Shown: positions 5,796 through 14,101, counted from the first letter of the stretch. The stretch is 33,392 bases of DNA from Burkholderiales bacterium (GCA_026225235.1 JAMFSK010000044.1:1-33392), one strand, 5' to 3'. Program-made: numbers and translations. The notes: generated from the letters alone by a model not told the origin.

Positions 5796-6056
5796 ATGCT
5801 TTATTTAAAACTGATGTCGAACCAAGATTTGCCCGATTCCGACGCGGCGCATGACTTTTCGTTGGTCCAGATTGCCGATGAAGAGCAACTTGATTTTGTA
5901 CGCGAGACTGTATCGTCGGGCGGCCAATGCCCCGATAGCATTATGGTAAAGGCTGTTATCAATGGCCCGAGCCGTACACGAGAAATTCATCTCACGGGGA
6001 ACGCCTACGTGCTCAACGCGCAGGGCAAGACAATCGCCAGTCGCGCATCGTATTAA
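5796..6056 (+). CDS. Hypothetical protein
   Basis: 86 aa. AGGA lies seven bases before the ATG; an internal ATG six codons on is possible. The protein starts acidic (D-L-P-D-S-D-A-A-H-D), then has alternating strands (S-L-V-Q-I-A-D, I-M-V-K-A-V-I-N-G, R-E-I-H-L-T-G-N-A-Y-V-L) and ends T-I-A-S-R-A-S-Y. It looks like a small beta domain. Function unknown. It is isolated between two gene-free segments (the structured RNA upstream and the metallopeptidase leader downstream), so it may be a moron-like unit of its own. Confidence 0.55.
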   Translation: MLYLKLMSNQDLPDSDAAHDFSLVQIADEEQLDFVRETVSSGGQCPDSIMVKAVINGPSRTREIHLTGNAYVLNAQGKTIASRASY

Positions 6057-6306
6057 CTCGCGCAGACCCGGCGTGCTCGGCCGCTTCGCCAGCTAGGCAC
6101 AGGCCACAACACACGCCGCTGCCCGGTCAAGCTGCGCAGTGACCGCTAACAACGCCAGCCGCGCGCTACGTGTCGCTACCGGATGCCTTTCTCCGGGGAT
6201 GGGCGGCGGGAGCGCGTAACACGAACATTTGAGTGAATTCCACTCACGACTCGCGCCCTTGGAAGAAACGATCGCGCGTAGGACTGCTAAATCCTGAGTG
6301 GAAAGT
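6057..6306 (+). promoter_or_regulatory. Gene-free leader with two competing hairpins upstream of the metallopeptidase gene
   Basis: About 250 bases without a supported gene. An outer stem GGG(AG)CGCG (6208-6216)/CGCGCCC (6252-6258) holds a hairpin TGAGTG (6230-6235)/CACTCA (6241-6246). The sequence 6238-6246 is also a perfect nine-base complement of 6295-6303, which covers the GTG at 6298 and the GGAAAG just before ATG 6307. The two pairings exclude each other, the layout of a translational switch. Protein binding to the repeated TGAGTG is the alternative. The first half (6057-6200) shows nothing I can name. Confidence 0.4.
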
Positions 6307-6957
6307 ATGCGCAAGAAGCCAATTCCAATCGAAAATATGCGGCCGATGCCGCCTGACTTGTTGTTCGACGAGAACAATTGGGCGAAACAGTTTGTGCCGG
6401 CAGACGGAATTGAGGAATGGATAGCTCGCACGCTGATGGACGAGAGTTCACCTCTGTACAACCCTGACCACGCACATCTTCGCGACGCAGACATCGAGTA
6501 TTTGTGGGCTGCGGTCGAGAACAAGCGCCAGATGCGGCGTGTCGTCGGGCAGTGTGAAGAGGTTACCTTCCGCTCTGGTGCTTGGCAGAAGGGACGGCAA
6601 GAGCAGCAGATGATCGAATGGTTTGGGCGTGTCCCTGCTTATTTGATCACCCTGGACGCCATGTACGCCCGCGAATGTTCCGACGCTGAGTTCTGCGCGT
6701 TGATAGAACATGAGATGTACCACATAGCGCAAGAGAAGGATCCCTTCGGCTCACCAGCCTTTACCAAAGACGGAATGCCTAAGCTCGGAATCCAGTCGCA
6801 CGACGTGGAAGAATTCGTAGGCATCGTGCGTAGGTATGGCGTTGGTGCCGCTGCGGGCAAAACAGCGGAACTCGTTGAAGCATCCAAGCGCGCTCCGGAG
6901 ATTGGTCAACTCAATATCTCGCAGGCTTGCGGGACATGCATATTAAGGGCGGCATGA
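6307..6957 (+). CDS. Putative phage metallopeptidase (HExxH)
   Basis: 216 aa from ATG 6307 (a GTG three codons upstream is an alternative; neither has an ideally spaced ribosome binding site). The key motif is L-I-E-H-E-M-Y-H-I at residues ~132-140, an HExxH zinc-protease signature (His135, Glu136, His139). It is preceded by L-I-T-L-D-A-M-Y-A, matching the 'putative phage metallopeptidase' family often encoded just upstream of terminase genes. A downstream V-E-E-F-V-G-I-V-R-R-Y-G helix is also typical. Two cysteines close the C-terminus (A-C-G-T-C). Substrate is unknown; a role in virion maturation or in attacking a host protein is possible. No signal peptide, so it acts in the cytoplasm. Confidence 0.75.
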   Translation: MRKKPIPIENMRPMPPDLLFDENNWAKQFVPADGIEEWIARTLMDESSPLYNPDHAHLRDADIEYLWAAVENKRQMRRVVGQCEEVTFRSGAWQKGRQEQQMIEWFGRVPAYLITLDAMYARECSDAEFCALIEHEMYHIAQEKDPFGSPAFTKDGMPKLGIQSHDVEEFVGIVRRYGVGAAAGKTAELVEASKRAPEIGQLNISQACGTCILRAA

Positions 6958-6987
6958 CTTGGACGCCGCTTGGAAGGATTCGATTAA

Positions 6988-7503
6988 ATGGCGGCTCTCT
7001 CAGATCCGGTGAAACTCCGCATCGTTCAGGCGCTTGCGTGCTTTGACACACCTTCGCAGGCATCGAAGGACATCAAGGCAGATTTTGGTCTGGATGTCAC
7101 GCCGCAGCAATGCGAAGCGTATGACCCAAATAAACGAAGTGGTAATCGTCTGAGCGAGAAATACCGGCTGATCTTCGCCGAGACCCGCAAGACATTCCTT
7201 GAAGACACTAGCCTGATCGGGGTTTCCCATCGGGCGGTCCGACTGCGCACGCTTCAGAGAATGATCGAGCGCACGGAGAAGCAAGGGAATTTAGCGCTAA
7301 CCGCCCAGTTGTTGGAGCAGGTAGCGAAAGAAACGGGCGATGCATACACCAACCGGCATCGTCTAGAACATACAGGCAAGGACGGCGGACCAATCAAGAC
7401 GCAACCCGTTCCGGTCGATCTGAGCGATTTGACCGATGATGAACTTGCAGTCCTCGAACGTCTCGCTGCCAAGTCTGGCGCAGATCAAAGCGGAGAAGCT
7501 TAG
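6988..7503 (+). CDS. Terminase small subunit (DUF2280-type)
   Basis: 171 aa. The N-terminal 75 residues match the DUF2280 pattern: M-A-A-L-S-D-P-V-K, then [13 protein letters not shown], then [15 protein letters not shown]. This is a helix-turn-helix region that recognises packaging DNA. The middle ([16 protein letters not shown]) is the oligomerisation helix, and the acidic tail would contact the large subunit. Small terminases bind pac/cos DNA and regulate the large subunit's ATPase. GGAAGGA precedes the ATG, and the large-subunit gene overlaps its 3' end by 68 bases. Confidence 0.85.
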   Translation: MAALSDPVKLRIVQALACFDTPSQASKDIKADFGLDVTPQQCEAYDPNKRSGNRLSEKYRLIFAETRKTFLEDTSLIGVSHRAVRLRTLQRMIERTEKQGNLALTAQLLEQVAKETGDAYTNRHRLEHTGKDGGPIKTQPVPVDLSDLTDDELAVLERLAAKSGADQSGEA

Positions 7504-8980
7504 GCGGCTCCGTGTAAAGCTGGAAGCCGATCACCTGGAGTTCACGAAGCACTTCTTCAGGATTCGGCAAGGCATCGATTTCCGCGTCAACTGGCATCAC
7601 ATATATATAGCCGACACGCTTGAAAGGGTGATCCGCGGCGAGATCAAGAACGTTGTTTTTAACGTCTCGCCGGGGTCATCCAAGACTGAAGAAGTGGTGA
7701 TTAACTTCATCGCGCGCGGACTGGCTCTGAACGCACGAGCTCGGTTCCTGCATATCTCGTATTCGGATGACCTTGCGGTCCTGAACTCCGAGACGGCGCG
7801 CGAGGTGGTCCGGTCCGAGGAATACCAGCAGCTTTGGCAGCGCAAGATAGCGAGCGACGCAGACTCGAAGAAGCGTTGGAATGTCGAGGATAACGGCAAG
7901 AAAGCCGGCGGTGTCTACGCTACGTCCCTTGGCGGCCAAATCACCGGCTTTCGTGCTGGGCATATGGCGGAGGGCTGGCAGGGCGCGATTCTCATTGATG
8001 ACCCACTCAAAGTTGAGGATGCGTACAGCAAGGCGAATCGCGACAAGGCGAATCGCAAGCTGATTTCGACGGTCAAGAGCCGCCGGGCAAATCCCGACAC
8101 GCCAATCGTGCTGATCATGCAGCGCCTGGCTGAGGAAGATCCAACAGGGTTCATTAAGTCCGGTGGCGTGCCGGGTGAATGGACATTCATCGAGATTCCG
8201 GCGCTTATCACGGATGAGTATGTTGCGAATTTGCCGGAGCATATTCAGCCTCTGGTGGATAGTTCGGAGCGCGATGCGGATGGGCGTTTCAGCTACTGGC
8301 CGTATAAAGAGCCGCTGCATGAATTGTTGGCGATGGAAAAGGCTGACAAATACGTGTTCAGCGGGCAGTACATGCAAAAGCCCTCGCCTCTTGGCGGCGG
8401 CATTCTCCGCGGCGAAGCGTTCAAGCGGTATGTCCAACTCCCCAAGATTCAGCACATCAAGATTTATGCTGACACGGCACAAAAAACGGCTGAGCGAAAC
8501 GACTACAGCGTGTTTCAGTGCTGGGGGCTTGGGTACGACAACCACGCCTATCTGATTGACCAAATACGCGGCAAGTGGACTGCACCACAGCTCCGGCAAA
8601 AGGCGATCGACTTCTGGAACAAACACAACGTGGGCGGTAAAGATGCGCCATCGTTGCGGAAGATGATGGTCGAGGACAAATCCAGCGGGACCGGATTGAT
8701 CCAGGACATACAGGCGGCCGGCGGCATTCCAGTTGAAGGCATTGAGCGCAACAAAGACAAATTGACGCGCGTCATGGACGTAGTGAGCTTCATAGATTCA
8801 GGACAGGTCTGGGTTCCAGCGGAGGCGGTTTGGGTTTCGGATTTCATCAACGAATGCGAATCCTTCACGCCTGACGATACGCATGCTCACGACGACCAGA
8901 TTGATCCAATGGTCGATGCTATAAATGATCTGCTTGGTGGCCGCCGCGGCATAGCCATGTGGGAGAGGCTAGGTAAATGA
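7436..8980 (+). CDS. Terminase large subunit
   Basis: 514 aa, the usual length. This is the packaging motor ATPase and headful/cos nuclease. The Walker A region is S-P-G-S-S-K-T-E (residues 78-85), with Ser in place of the Gly that normally precedes the catalytic Lys83. Walker B is A-I-L-I-D-D-P (Asp188/Asp189). The C-terminal RNase H-like nuclease shows I-Y-A-D-T (Asp346), V-E-D-K-S-S-G-T (Asp414) and [10 protein letters not shown] (Asp486/487). The start is ATG 7436 or the adjacent ATG 7439, inside the small-subunit gene; no later good start precedes the conserved region. The stop overlaps the portal ATG (ATGA). Confidence 0.95.
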   Translation: MMNLQSSNVSLPSLAQIKAEKLRRLRVKLEADHLEFTKHFFRIRQGIDFRVNWHHIYIADTLERVIRGEIKNVVFNVSPGSSKTEEVVINFIARGLALNARARFLHISYSDDLAVLNSETAREVVRSEEYQQLWQRKIASDADSKKRWNVEDNGKKAGGVYATSLGGQITGFRAGHMAEGWQGAILIDDPLKVEDAYSKANRDKANRKLISTVKSRRANPDTPIVLIMQRLAEEDPTGFIKSGGVPGEWTFIEIPALITDEYVANLPEHIQPLVDSSERDADGRFSYWPYKEPLHELLAMEKADKYVFSGQYMQKPSPLGGGILRGEAFKRYVQLPKIQHIKIYADTAQKTAERNDYSVFQCWGLGYDNHAYLIDQIRGKWTAPQLRQKAIDFWNKHNVGGKDAPSLRKMMVEDKSSGTGLIQDIQAAGGIPVEGIERNKDKLTRVMDVVSFIDSGQVWVPAEAVWVSDFINECESFTPDDTHAHDDQIDPMVDAINDLLGGRRGIAMWERLGK

Positions 8981-10425
8981 CCGCAAAACGAAGCGTCAAA
9001 GGCGTGGCTCAACGCGCCAGCCGAGAAGAGAAGAAGATCGTCAAGTCTGCCACTGGAGATTCGTTCCAGAACTTCCAGGCTCGGCTTGGTATGGGCGCCG
9101 ACAACCTCATGTCGGCGAGCCAGTACGGCTTCAACCCGATCACACGAACCCGTACTCTGCTCGAATGGGTGCATCGCGGCTCGTGGTTGGGAGGCGTTGC
9201 GGTTGATGTCGTCGCCGATGATATGACGCGCGCCGGCGTTGACCTAAAGGGGCAGTTGCATCCCGATCAGGTTGAACAGATTCAGGAAAGCGCCAATGAG
9301 CTCGGCATCTGGAACGCTATCAACGACACGATCAAGTGGTCGCGCCTGTATGGCGGCTGCCTGGCGTTCATGATGATTGATGGGCAAGACCCGTCGACGC
9401 CTCTTCGACTGAACACAATCCGCAAAGGTCAGTTCCGTGGACTGCTAGTTCTCGATCGCTGGATGGTCGAACCACATCTGCAGGACCTGGTGACGGACAT
9501 GGGTCCGGAGATGGGTCTGCCGAAGTTCTACACGATCACGGCCGATTCGCCTGCTCTGCCGCTCAAGAAGATTCACCATTCCCGCTGCTTGCGCCTGGAA
9601 GGCATTCGCCTACCGTACTGGCAGCGCGTGATGGAAAACATGTGGGGCATCTCGGTATTGGAGCGTCTGTACGACCGCATGATTGCGTTCGACAGTGCTA
9701 CGACGGGCGCCGCACAGCTCGTCTACAAGTCGTATCTGCGCACGTTCAAGGTGGAAGACCTACGCGAAATCGCGTCTGCCGGCGGCCCAGCGCTTCAGGG
9801 CTTGACGCAGTACGTGAACATGATGGCGCGGTTCCAGTCGATCGAAGGCATCACGATGATCGACATGAAGGATGACTTCGTGGCCGAGACGCACGGCGCA
9901 TTCACCGGCCTCGATCAAGTCATCCGGCAATTGGGCGAACAGCTTTCTGGTGCGCTTCAAATACCTTTGGTCCGTCTATTCGGTCAGTCTCCCGGCGGCA
10001 TCGGCTCGGATGGCGAATCAGCCCTTCGCACGTATTACGACAACGTAAAGAATCAGCAGAAAGCGCGGCTCGGCGTGCCAGTCACGCGCATCTATCGCGC
10101 CATGGCGGCATCTGAAGGAATCAAGTTGCCTGACGGCTTCTCGGTTGACTTCCGGTCGCTCTGGCAATTGACCGATCTTGAGAAGGCCGATATCGCCGGC
10201 AAGGTTGCTGAAGCCGTGGTGAAGACCGACGGCGCCGGCATCACCACACCGAAGATGGCGCTCGAAGAACTTCGTATCAGCAGCCACACGACCGGTATCT
10301 TTGGCTCGATCACCGATGAGGATGTAGCCAAGGCAGCGGACGTGCCGAGTGCGCCGATGCCCGAAATGCCTGGCGATAAGGAAGACCCGGATGCAGCCCC
10401 AGGCGAGAATCAGAAAGACGAGTGA
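8977..10425 (+). CDS. Portal protein (DUF1073 type)
   Basis: 482 aa. It matches the DUF1073 portal family: the early [12 protein letters not shown] block, [24 protein letters not shown], then [12 protein letters not shown], and a late [22 protein letters not shown] segment with S-D-G-E-S. The acidic Pro-rich tail (about 445-482) is variable. The dodecameric portal forms the DNA entry ring and docks terminase and the neck. It is translated from an ATGA overlap with terminase, and the next gene starts inside its 3' end. Confidence 0.92.
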   Translation: MTAKRSVKGVAQRASREEKKIVKSATGDSFQNFQARLGMGADNLMSASQYGFNPITRTRTLLEWVHRGSWLGGVAVDVVADDMTRAGVDLKGQLHPDQVEQIQESANELGIWNAINDTIKWSRLYGGCLAFMMIDGQDPSTPLRLNTIRKGQFRGLLVLDRWMVEPHLQDLVTDMGPEMGLPKFYTITADSPALPLKKIHHSRCLRLEGIRLPYWQRVMENMWGISVLERLYDRMIAFDSATTGAAQLVYKSYLRTFKVEDLREIASAGGPALQGLTQYVNMMARFQSIEGITMIDMKDDFVAETHGAFTGLDQVIRQLGEQLSGALQIPLVRLFGQSPGGIGSDGESALRTYYDNVKNQQKARLGVPVTRIYRAMAASEGIKLPDGFSVDFRSLWQLTDLEKADIAGKVAEAVVKTDGAGITTPKMALEELRISSHTTGIFGSITDEDVAKAADVPSAPMPEMPGDKEDPDAAPGENQKDE

Positions 10426-11182
10426 TCGCAGCGTTGAATCATTCATCAAGAAGAAATCGGATGAACGGTTTCTGAGTGGGCGCAAGGCAGAGCGGTCCTA
10501 TTCCCGCCAGCTAAGAAGCGTTGCGCGGCAGATCAACTCCATCGTCAAGGCTTTCGCGCCTGATGGAAATGTTGATGACATGAACGGCATGACGTCGACG
10601 CTCAACCGCTACGCGGAGATCTTGCGGCCGTGGGCGCGCGCTGTCGGCTGGGGCATGGTCAGCGAGGTTTCCCGGCGCGACGAGGCCGCATGGTTCGCTC
10701 ACGGCAATGAGATGGGTCGGTTACTGCGCGAGGAAATACGCACCGCACCGACCGGCGAGTTATTGCGTGGAAGGCTGGATGAACAGGTCAGGCTGATTAC
10801 GAGTCTGCCGATCGATGCGAGTCAGCGTGTGCATAGGCTGACTACTGAGAGCCTGATCAACAGCTCGCGCGCATCCGAGATCGCAAAAGAGATATTGCGC
10901 AGCGGCGATGTGAGCGAATCCCGCGCCACGTTGATCGCGCGAACCGAGACCGCTAGAACGTCAGCATTATTGACACAAGCGCGCGCTGAGCATGTTGGAT
11001 CTGAAGCCTATATATGGCACACGGCAGAGGATTCTGATGTCAGGCATGACCACCAAATATTAAACGGCAAGATTTTTAAATGGAATGACCCACCCATTGC
11101 CGATGTTCGGACTGGCATTCGAGCACACGCCGGCTGTATATGGGCATGTCGATGTTGGGCTGAGCCACTGATACCAGATTGA
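10391..11182 (+). CDS. Mu F-like minor head protein
   Basis: 263 aa from ATG 10391, chosen because AAGGAAG stands six bases ahead; a frame extension to 10349 would overlap the portal by 77 bases. The C-terminal ~110 residues are a Phage_Mu_F domain: L-I-A-R-T-E-T-A-R-T, then Y-I-W-H-T-A-E-D-S-D-V-R-H-D-H-Q-I-L-N-G-K-I-F, then A-H-A-G-C-I-W-A-C-R-C-W-A-E-P. The Cys-rich G-C-x-x-x-C-R-C end is the family hallmark. These proteins attach to the portal/capsid and are needed for head morphogenesis. The N-terminal half is basic and helical. Confidence 0.88.
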   Translation: MQPQARIRKTSDRSVESFIKKKSDERFLSGRKAERSYSRQLRSVARQINSIVKAFAPDGNVDDMNGMTSTLNRYAEILRPWARAVGWGMVSEVSRRDEAAWFAHGNEMGRLLREEIRTAPTGELLRGRLDEQVRLITSLPIDASQRVHRLTTESLINSSRASEIAKEILRSGDVSESRATLIARTETARTSALLTQARAEHVGSEAYIWHTAEDSDVRHDHQILNGKIFKWNDPPIADVRTGIRAHAGCIWACRCWAEPLIPD

Positions 11183-11194
11183 GTTTCAAGTTGT

Positions 11195-11248
11195 GCTGCG
11201 GCTAGGATGGCCGTCCGAAAGCAGGTTCCCCTGACCTGTTGCCGCAGC
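11195..11248 (+). ncRNA. Three-way-junction RNA element between head genes
   Basis: Within a 98-base gap, GCTGCGGC (11195-11202) pairs perfectly with GCCGCAGC (11241-11248). The enclosed sequence folds into two further hairpins: GGAT/GTCC (11205-11208/11213-11216) and CAGGT/ACCTG (11222-11226/11234-11238), the latter extendable by a G-U and an A-U pair. No T-tract follows, so it is not a plain terminator. It lies 32 bases upstream of the next start codon. It could be an mRNA-processing, stability or ligand-responsive element; nothing identifies which. Confidence 0.5.
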
Positions 11249-11280
11249 CTCTGATTCAGGGTTCATCTTTGGGAGATGAC

Positions 11281-11676
11281 ATGAATTTCCAGATTGAGTT
11301 AGGCCATTCGAATTACCCATATCCGAAGGCTGGCCAGTTTTCCGATGAGTCCACTAAAGAGGATTTGCTCAAGGCCATCGCGCTTTATGAAATGTACGTC
11401 GACAGTGCGCATGCCGATTTTCAGGAGCGACTGCGGCATGCGACAGATGGAAGAAATCATCTGGCATATGCAAATATCACATCCCGAGCGATGCAACTTT
11501 CACGCAGGAATGTCGAACTCTCAAACGCGTGCCATACGTTGATCGCAAAGACTGATGAGTTGAGTAAGAAGCTCAAAAGATGCAGAAAGACCTCTTTGGG
11601 CCGTCTGCGCAGGCTGAAAAGTTCAGTTTCAACTCCGGCACCCGCCGGCCACCCTCCCCAGGAGATTTGCAAATGA
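11281..11676 (+). CDS. Hypothetical protein, helical
   Basis: 131 aa from ATG 11281 with GGGAGATGAC in front; the frame is open back to a TTG at 11239 inside the RNA element, which is rejected. Residues ~28-100 are predicted helices with evenly spaced hydrophobics (L-L-K-A-I-A-L-Y-E-M-Y-V-D, later T-D-E-L-S-K-K-L-K). The basic, Pro-rich C-terminal 30 residues look unlike the rest and may reflect read-through of the overlap zone. The stop overlaps the next ATG (ATGA at 11673-11676). The order suggests a head-assembly accessory but no family is recognised. Confidence 0.5.
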   Translation: MNFQIELGHSNYPYPKAGQFSDESTKEDLLKAIALYEMYVDSAHADFQERLRHATDGRNHLAYANITSRAMQLSRRNVELSNACHTLIAKTDELSKKLKRCRKTSLGRLRRLKSSVSTPAPAGHPPQEICK

Positions 11677-12281
11677 AGTTGTTCACCCGCATCGCCCTTA
11701 TCGGCGCCGCGCTTCTGGCTGTGGCCGGAACTGCGTCGGCACAGTCGTTCAACACCGCAACCGCTGTCTTCCCGATTACGCAGCGCACCTACGAAGCAAC
11801 CATTGTCGGTCTCGTGCCTGCCGCCTCTGCCACCGATCTGTTGACGATCACTGGCGTTGCCGGTCACATTGTCCGCGTAACGCGTGCGGAATGCACCGGC
11901 ACGGCTACCGCTGTCGGCGCAGCCAATCTGGTCGCACTGGTTCGCAGTACCGCAAACTCGGCTGGCACATCGACGAGCCCCGCGGCGATTCCTGCTGATC
12001 CGAGCGACAGTGCTGCGCTCGCTGTGGTGAAGGCATACACAGCCAATCCGACGGTCGGCACGGCTGTCGGCCCTGTTCGCGCCGCAGTGCTTGTGCTGAC
12101 GCCTACCTCGTCGACCACGATCGCAGAAGACCCCGTGAACTGGACATTCGGCAACAACGCTGGCACGCGCGCCGGTGTCGTGCTGCGCAGCGCGAGCCAA
12201 GTGTTCGCGCTCAATGGCAACGCCGTCTCGTTCCCTGCTGGCAGCGCCCTGAACTGTTCCATCGAGTGGACAGAACAGTGA
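11673..12281 (+). CDS. Beta-rich phage protein carrying a Sec signal peptide
   Basis: 202 aa from ATG 11673 (AGGAG at the right spacing; the 31-codon upstream extension is rejected). Residues 1-23 are a textbook Sec signal: two basic residues, a Leu/Ala/Ile core, then A-S-A before Gln24. The mature part is beta-rich and Thr/Ala-rich (L-L-T-I-T-G-V-A-G, T-A-N-S-A-G-T-S-T-S-P-A-A-I-P, W-T-F-G-N-N-A, I-E-W-T-E). It resembles a widespread family of phage head-region proteins that normally lack a signal peptide. Either it is exported to the periplasm by infected or lysogenic cells, or the signal is a recent fusion. It lies between head genes and is followed by a terminator. Confidence 0.7.
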   Translation: MKLFTRIALIGAALLAVAGTASAQSFNTATAVFPITQRTYEATIVGLVPAASATDLLTITGVAGHIVRVTRAECTGTATAVGAANLVALVRSTANSAGTSTSPAAIPADPSDSAALAVVKAYTANPTVGTAVGPVRAAVLVLTPTSSTTIAEDPVNWTFGNNAGTRAGVVLRSASQVFALNGNAVSFPAGSALNCSIEWTEQ

Positions 12282-12300
12282 CCTTGTGTCACGTCTAACG

Positions 12301-12324
12301 AGCCCCGCTTCGGCGGGGTTTTCA
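12301..12324 (+). terminator. Intrinsic terminator inside the head operon
   Basis: CCCCGC (12303-12308), TTCG tetraloop and GCGGGG (12313-12318) followed by TTTTC. Rightward genes continue 12 bases later, so it is presumably partial or overcome by antitermination. Confidence 0.85.
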
Positions 12325-12335
12325 TTTGAGGCTCT

Positions 12336-12635
12336 ATGGCTCTCGCTGCAATCAATCCAACAGGCCAGGCATCCCTTACGGCCGGTACGGTTTCGTCCAA
12401 CGTCGCCATTTCCACGACCGGCACGCCGACTCAGGTATTGGTGCAGAACCTCGGCAGCCGGGCTGCGTTCGTCGTGCTTGGCGCTTCGAATACAGTGGTA
12501 GCCACAGTTGCAGGCGGAACTCCCATCCTCCCATGCCCAAACCCCGGCATTGTGCTGACGCTCGGCGCTAATACATTCATCGCGGCTATCACTGCAGATG
12601 GATCAACGCCTCTGCGCGTTACCGCTGGAACCTGA
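12336..12635 (+). CDS. Small beta-rich protein, possible capsid decoration protein
   Basis: 99 aa, strongly beta-rich, Thr/Val/Ala-rich with almost no charged residues: T-V-S-S-N-V-A-I-S-T-T-G-T-P-T-Q-V-L-V-Q-N-L-G and A-A-F-V-V-L-G-A, then L-T-L-G-A-N-T-F-I-A-A-I-T. Such composition is typical of small virion-surface or head-decoration proteins. Its place between the two head modules fits that, but no family is recognised. GAGG lies upstream of the ATG. Both neighbours are separated by a terminator upstream and three bases downstream. Confidence 0.55.
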   Translation: MALAAINPTGQASLTAGTVSSNVAISTTGTPTQVLVQNLGSRAAFVVLGASNTVVATVAGGTPILPCPNPGIVLTLGANTFIAAITADGSTPLRVTAGT

Positions 12636-12638
12636 TTT

Positions 12639-14036
12639 ATGGCGCTCCGATTTTATACGGTCGAACAGTTAGGCCCGAAGCAGAGCTTAACGCCCGAGGG
12701 GTATTTGCTGTGTCTTGACGTGCCCGCCTCGCGCACAGGCCAGATGATATATGGCCCAGATGAAACGCCCGTCAAGGCCGATGGCGAAGAATTTGTGCGC
12801 ATCAACCGTACCGACGAAGAAGTGTTTCGCACCGATGCGATGGCGAGCCTGAATGGAAAATCGGTTACCGATGACCATCCGGACGCTGATGTCAGCCCCG
12901 GCAACTGGAAGGAACTCGAAAAGGGTGTTGTGATGAATCCGCGCCGCGGCAAGGGCGCAGAAGACGACCTTCTCTTCGTGGATCTTCTCATTAAAGACCC
13001 TGCCACGATTCAAGCCGTGCGTGACGGCAAGCGGGAAGTGTCCGCAGGCTATGACGCCGAGTATTTCCAAACCGGACCCGGTCAGGGCGAGCAACGGAAC
13101 ATCCTATTTAATCATGTCGCGTTGGTCGAGAAAGGTCGCTGTGGCCCGCGATGCGCTATTGGCGACCACGCATCAATCCCCCAACTTTTGGAGAAACCCC
13201 AAATGGCTACGACGAGCAAATGGCTGAAGCGCATCCTCGACCGCGCGCACGCTGCAAAGGACGAGAAAGAACTTGAGGCGGTTGCGAAGGATGCGGCTGA
13301 GGAAGAAGAACGCGAAAAGAAAGAGGCGACCGACAAAGCCCGCGATGAGGCCGAGAAGGAAGCTGAAGTGGCCAAGAAGAAGGAAGGCGAATCCCGTGAT
13401 AAGGCGCGCGATGCTCGCCTGGATACGCTCGAAGAAGGCCATAAAAAGATTATGGACAGTCTTGAAGACCTGAAAACTAAGGTCGGCGATAGAGCCCGCG
13501 ACTCTGAAACTGAAGAGGAAAAGGCCGCTCGCGAGAAGAAGGAAAAAGAAACCGCTGACGCGAAGGACGCGGAAGCTGTCGAAGGCGAGTTGGCTGAAGA
13601 AGCCCCTGCCGGCACCGCTGATCGCGCACGCAAGGCCCGGGACTCGGCATTCCTCGAAGAATCGTTTCAGGACACGGTTGCCATGGCCGAAATCATCGCG
13701 CCTGGCATCGCCATTCCGACCTTCGACCGCGCCGATGCACCGATCAAGTCTCTGGACATGGTGTGTTCGTTGCGTCGCAAGGCGCTCGATCTGGCCTACG
13801 TCCAGGTCGAAACCCGCAACATGATTGATGAAGTGCTGGCCGGCAAAGACTTCGATCTGAAGGCCATGAAGTGTGACCGCGTGCGCGATCTGTTCCGCGC
13901 TGTCGGCGCCCTGAAGCGCAAAGCCAACAATACTCCGGTGCCGCGAGGGTGGGCACGTGATACCGGCGAAAGAGTAGTACCGAAGACGCTTGCGGACATC
14001 AACAAGATGAATCGCGAACGTTTCGCCGCCAAGTAA
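12639..14036 (+). CDS. DUF2213 prohead protease fused to scaffold
   Basis: 465 aa. Residues ~1-185 are the DUF2213 protease-like domain: T-D-D-H-P with His80, then E-V-S-A-G-Y with Ser135, and F-N-H-V-A-L-V with His159. These lie in the order expected for the His/Ser catalytic pair of phage prohead proteases. Residues ~189-330 are a highly charged Lys/Glu/Ala/Asp coiled coil, the composition of a scaffold. The C-terminal ~130 residues (M-A-E-I-I-A-P-G-I onward) form a conserved folded part. The protein would template procapsid assembly and then cleave itself and the scaffold. An internal start at codon 189 has its own ribosome binding site (separate entry). Confidence 0.85.
   Translation: MALRFYTVEQLGPKQSLTPEGYLLCLDVPASRTGQMIYGPDETPVKADGEEFVRINRTDEEVFRTDAMASLNGKSVTDDHPDADVSPGNWKELEKGVVMNPRRGKGAEDDLLFVDLLIKDPATIQAVRDGKREVSAGYDAEYFQTGPGQGEQRNILFNHVALVEKGRCGPRCAIGDHASIPQLLEKPQMATTSKWLKRILDRAHAAKDEKELEAVAKDAAEEEEREKKEATDKARDEAEKEAEVAKKKEGESRDKARDARLDTLEEGHKKIMDSLEDLKTKVGDRARDSETEEEKAAREKKEKETADAKDAEAVEGELAEEAPAGTADRARKARDSAFLEESFQDTVAMAEIIAPGIAIPTFDRADAPIKSLDMVCSLRRKALDLAYVQVETRNMIDEVLAGKDFDLKAMKCDRVRDLFRAVGALKRKANNTPVPRGWARDTGERVVPKTLADINKMNRERFAAK
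13203..14036 (+). CDS. Predicted nested scaffold protein from an internal start
   Basis: In frame with the DUF2213 gene, ATG 13203 (Met189) is preceded by TTGGAGA with GGAG nine bases upstream, a better site than many gene starts here. It falls exactly at the junction between the protease domain and the charged coiled coil. The product (277 aa) would be scaffold without protease, like lambda Nu3 inside gene C, allowing many scaffold copies per protease. This is inference from the site's position and strength. Confidence 0.5.
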   Translation: MATTSKWLKRILDRAHAAKDEKELEAVAKDAAEEEEREKKEATDKARDEAEKEAEVAKKKEGESRDKARDARLDTLEEGHKKIMDSLEDLKTKVGDRARDSETEEEKAAREKKEKETADAKDAEAVEGELAEEAPAGTADRARKARDSAFLEESFQDTVAMAEIIAPGIAIPTFDRADAPIKSLDMVCSLRRKALDLAYVQVETRNMIDEVLAGKDFDLKAMKCDRVRDLFRAVGALKRKANNTPVPRGWARDTGERVVPKTLADINKMNRERFAAK

Positions 14037-14062
14037 TTCCGCCCTCCCTTCGCGTATTAATT

Positions 14063-14084
14063 GCCCACTTCGGTGGGCTTTTTC
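14063..14084 (+). terminator. Intrinsic terminator after the protease/scaffold gene
   Basis: GCCCAC (14063-14068), TTCG, GTGGGC (14073-14078), then TTTTT. Perfect stem with a stable tetraloop; the next gene begins 18 bases later. Confidence 0.85.
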
Positions 14085-14101
14085 ATTTGGAGATGTACAT
14101 C

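Noticed and set aside
6093..6524. Reverse 143-aa frame across the metallopeptidase leader
   Set aside because: Ser/Ala/Arg-rich shadow extending into the forward gene, without start context.
7676..8626. 316-aa reverse frame over the terminase gene
   Set aside because: Antisense shadow of a clearly identified terminase; no start context and no recognisable motif.
11457..12200. 247-aa reverse frame over the secreted protein
   Set aside because: Arg/Cys/Gly-rich antisense shadow; the forward gene has a signal peptide and ribosome binding site.
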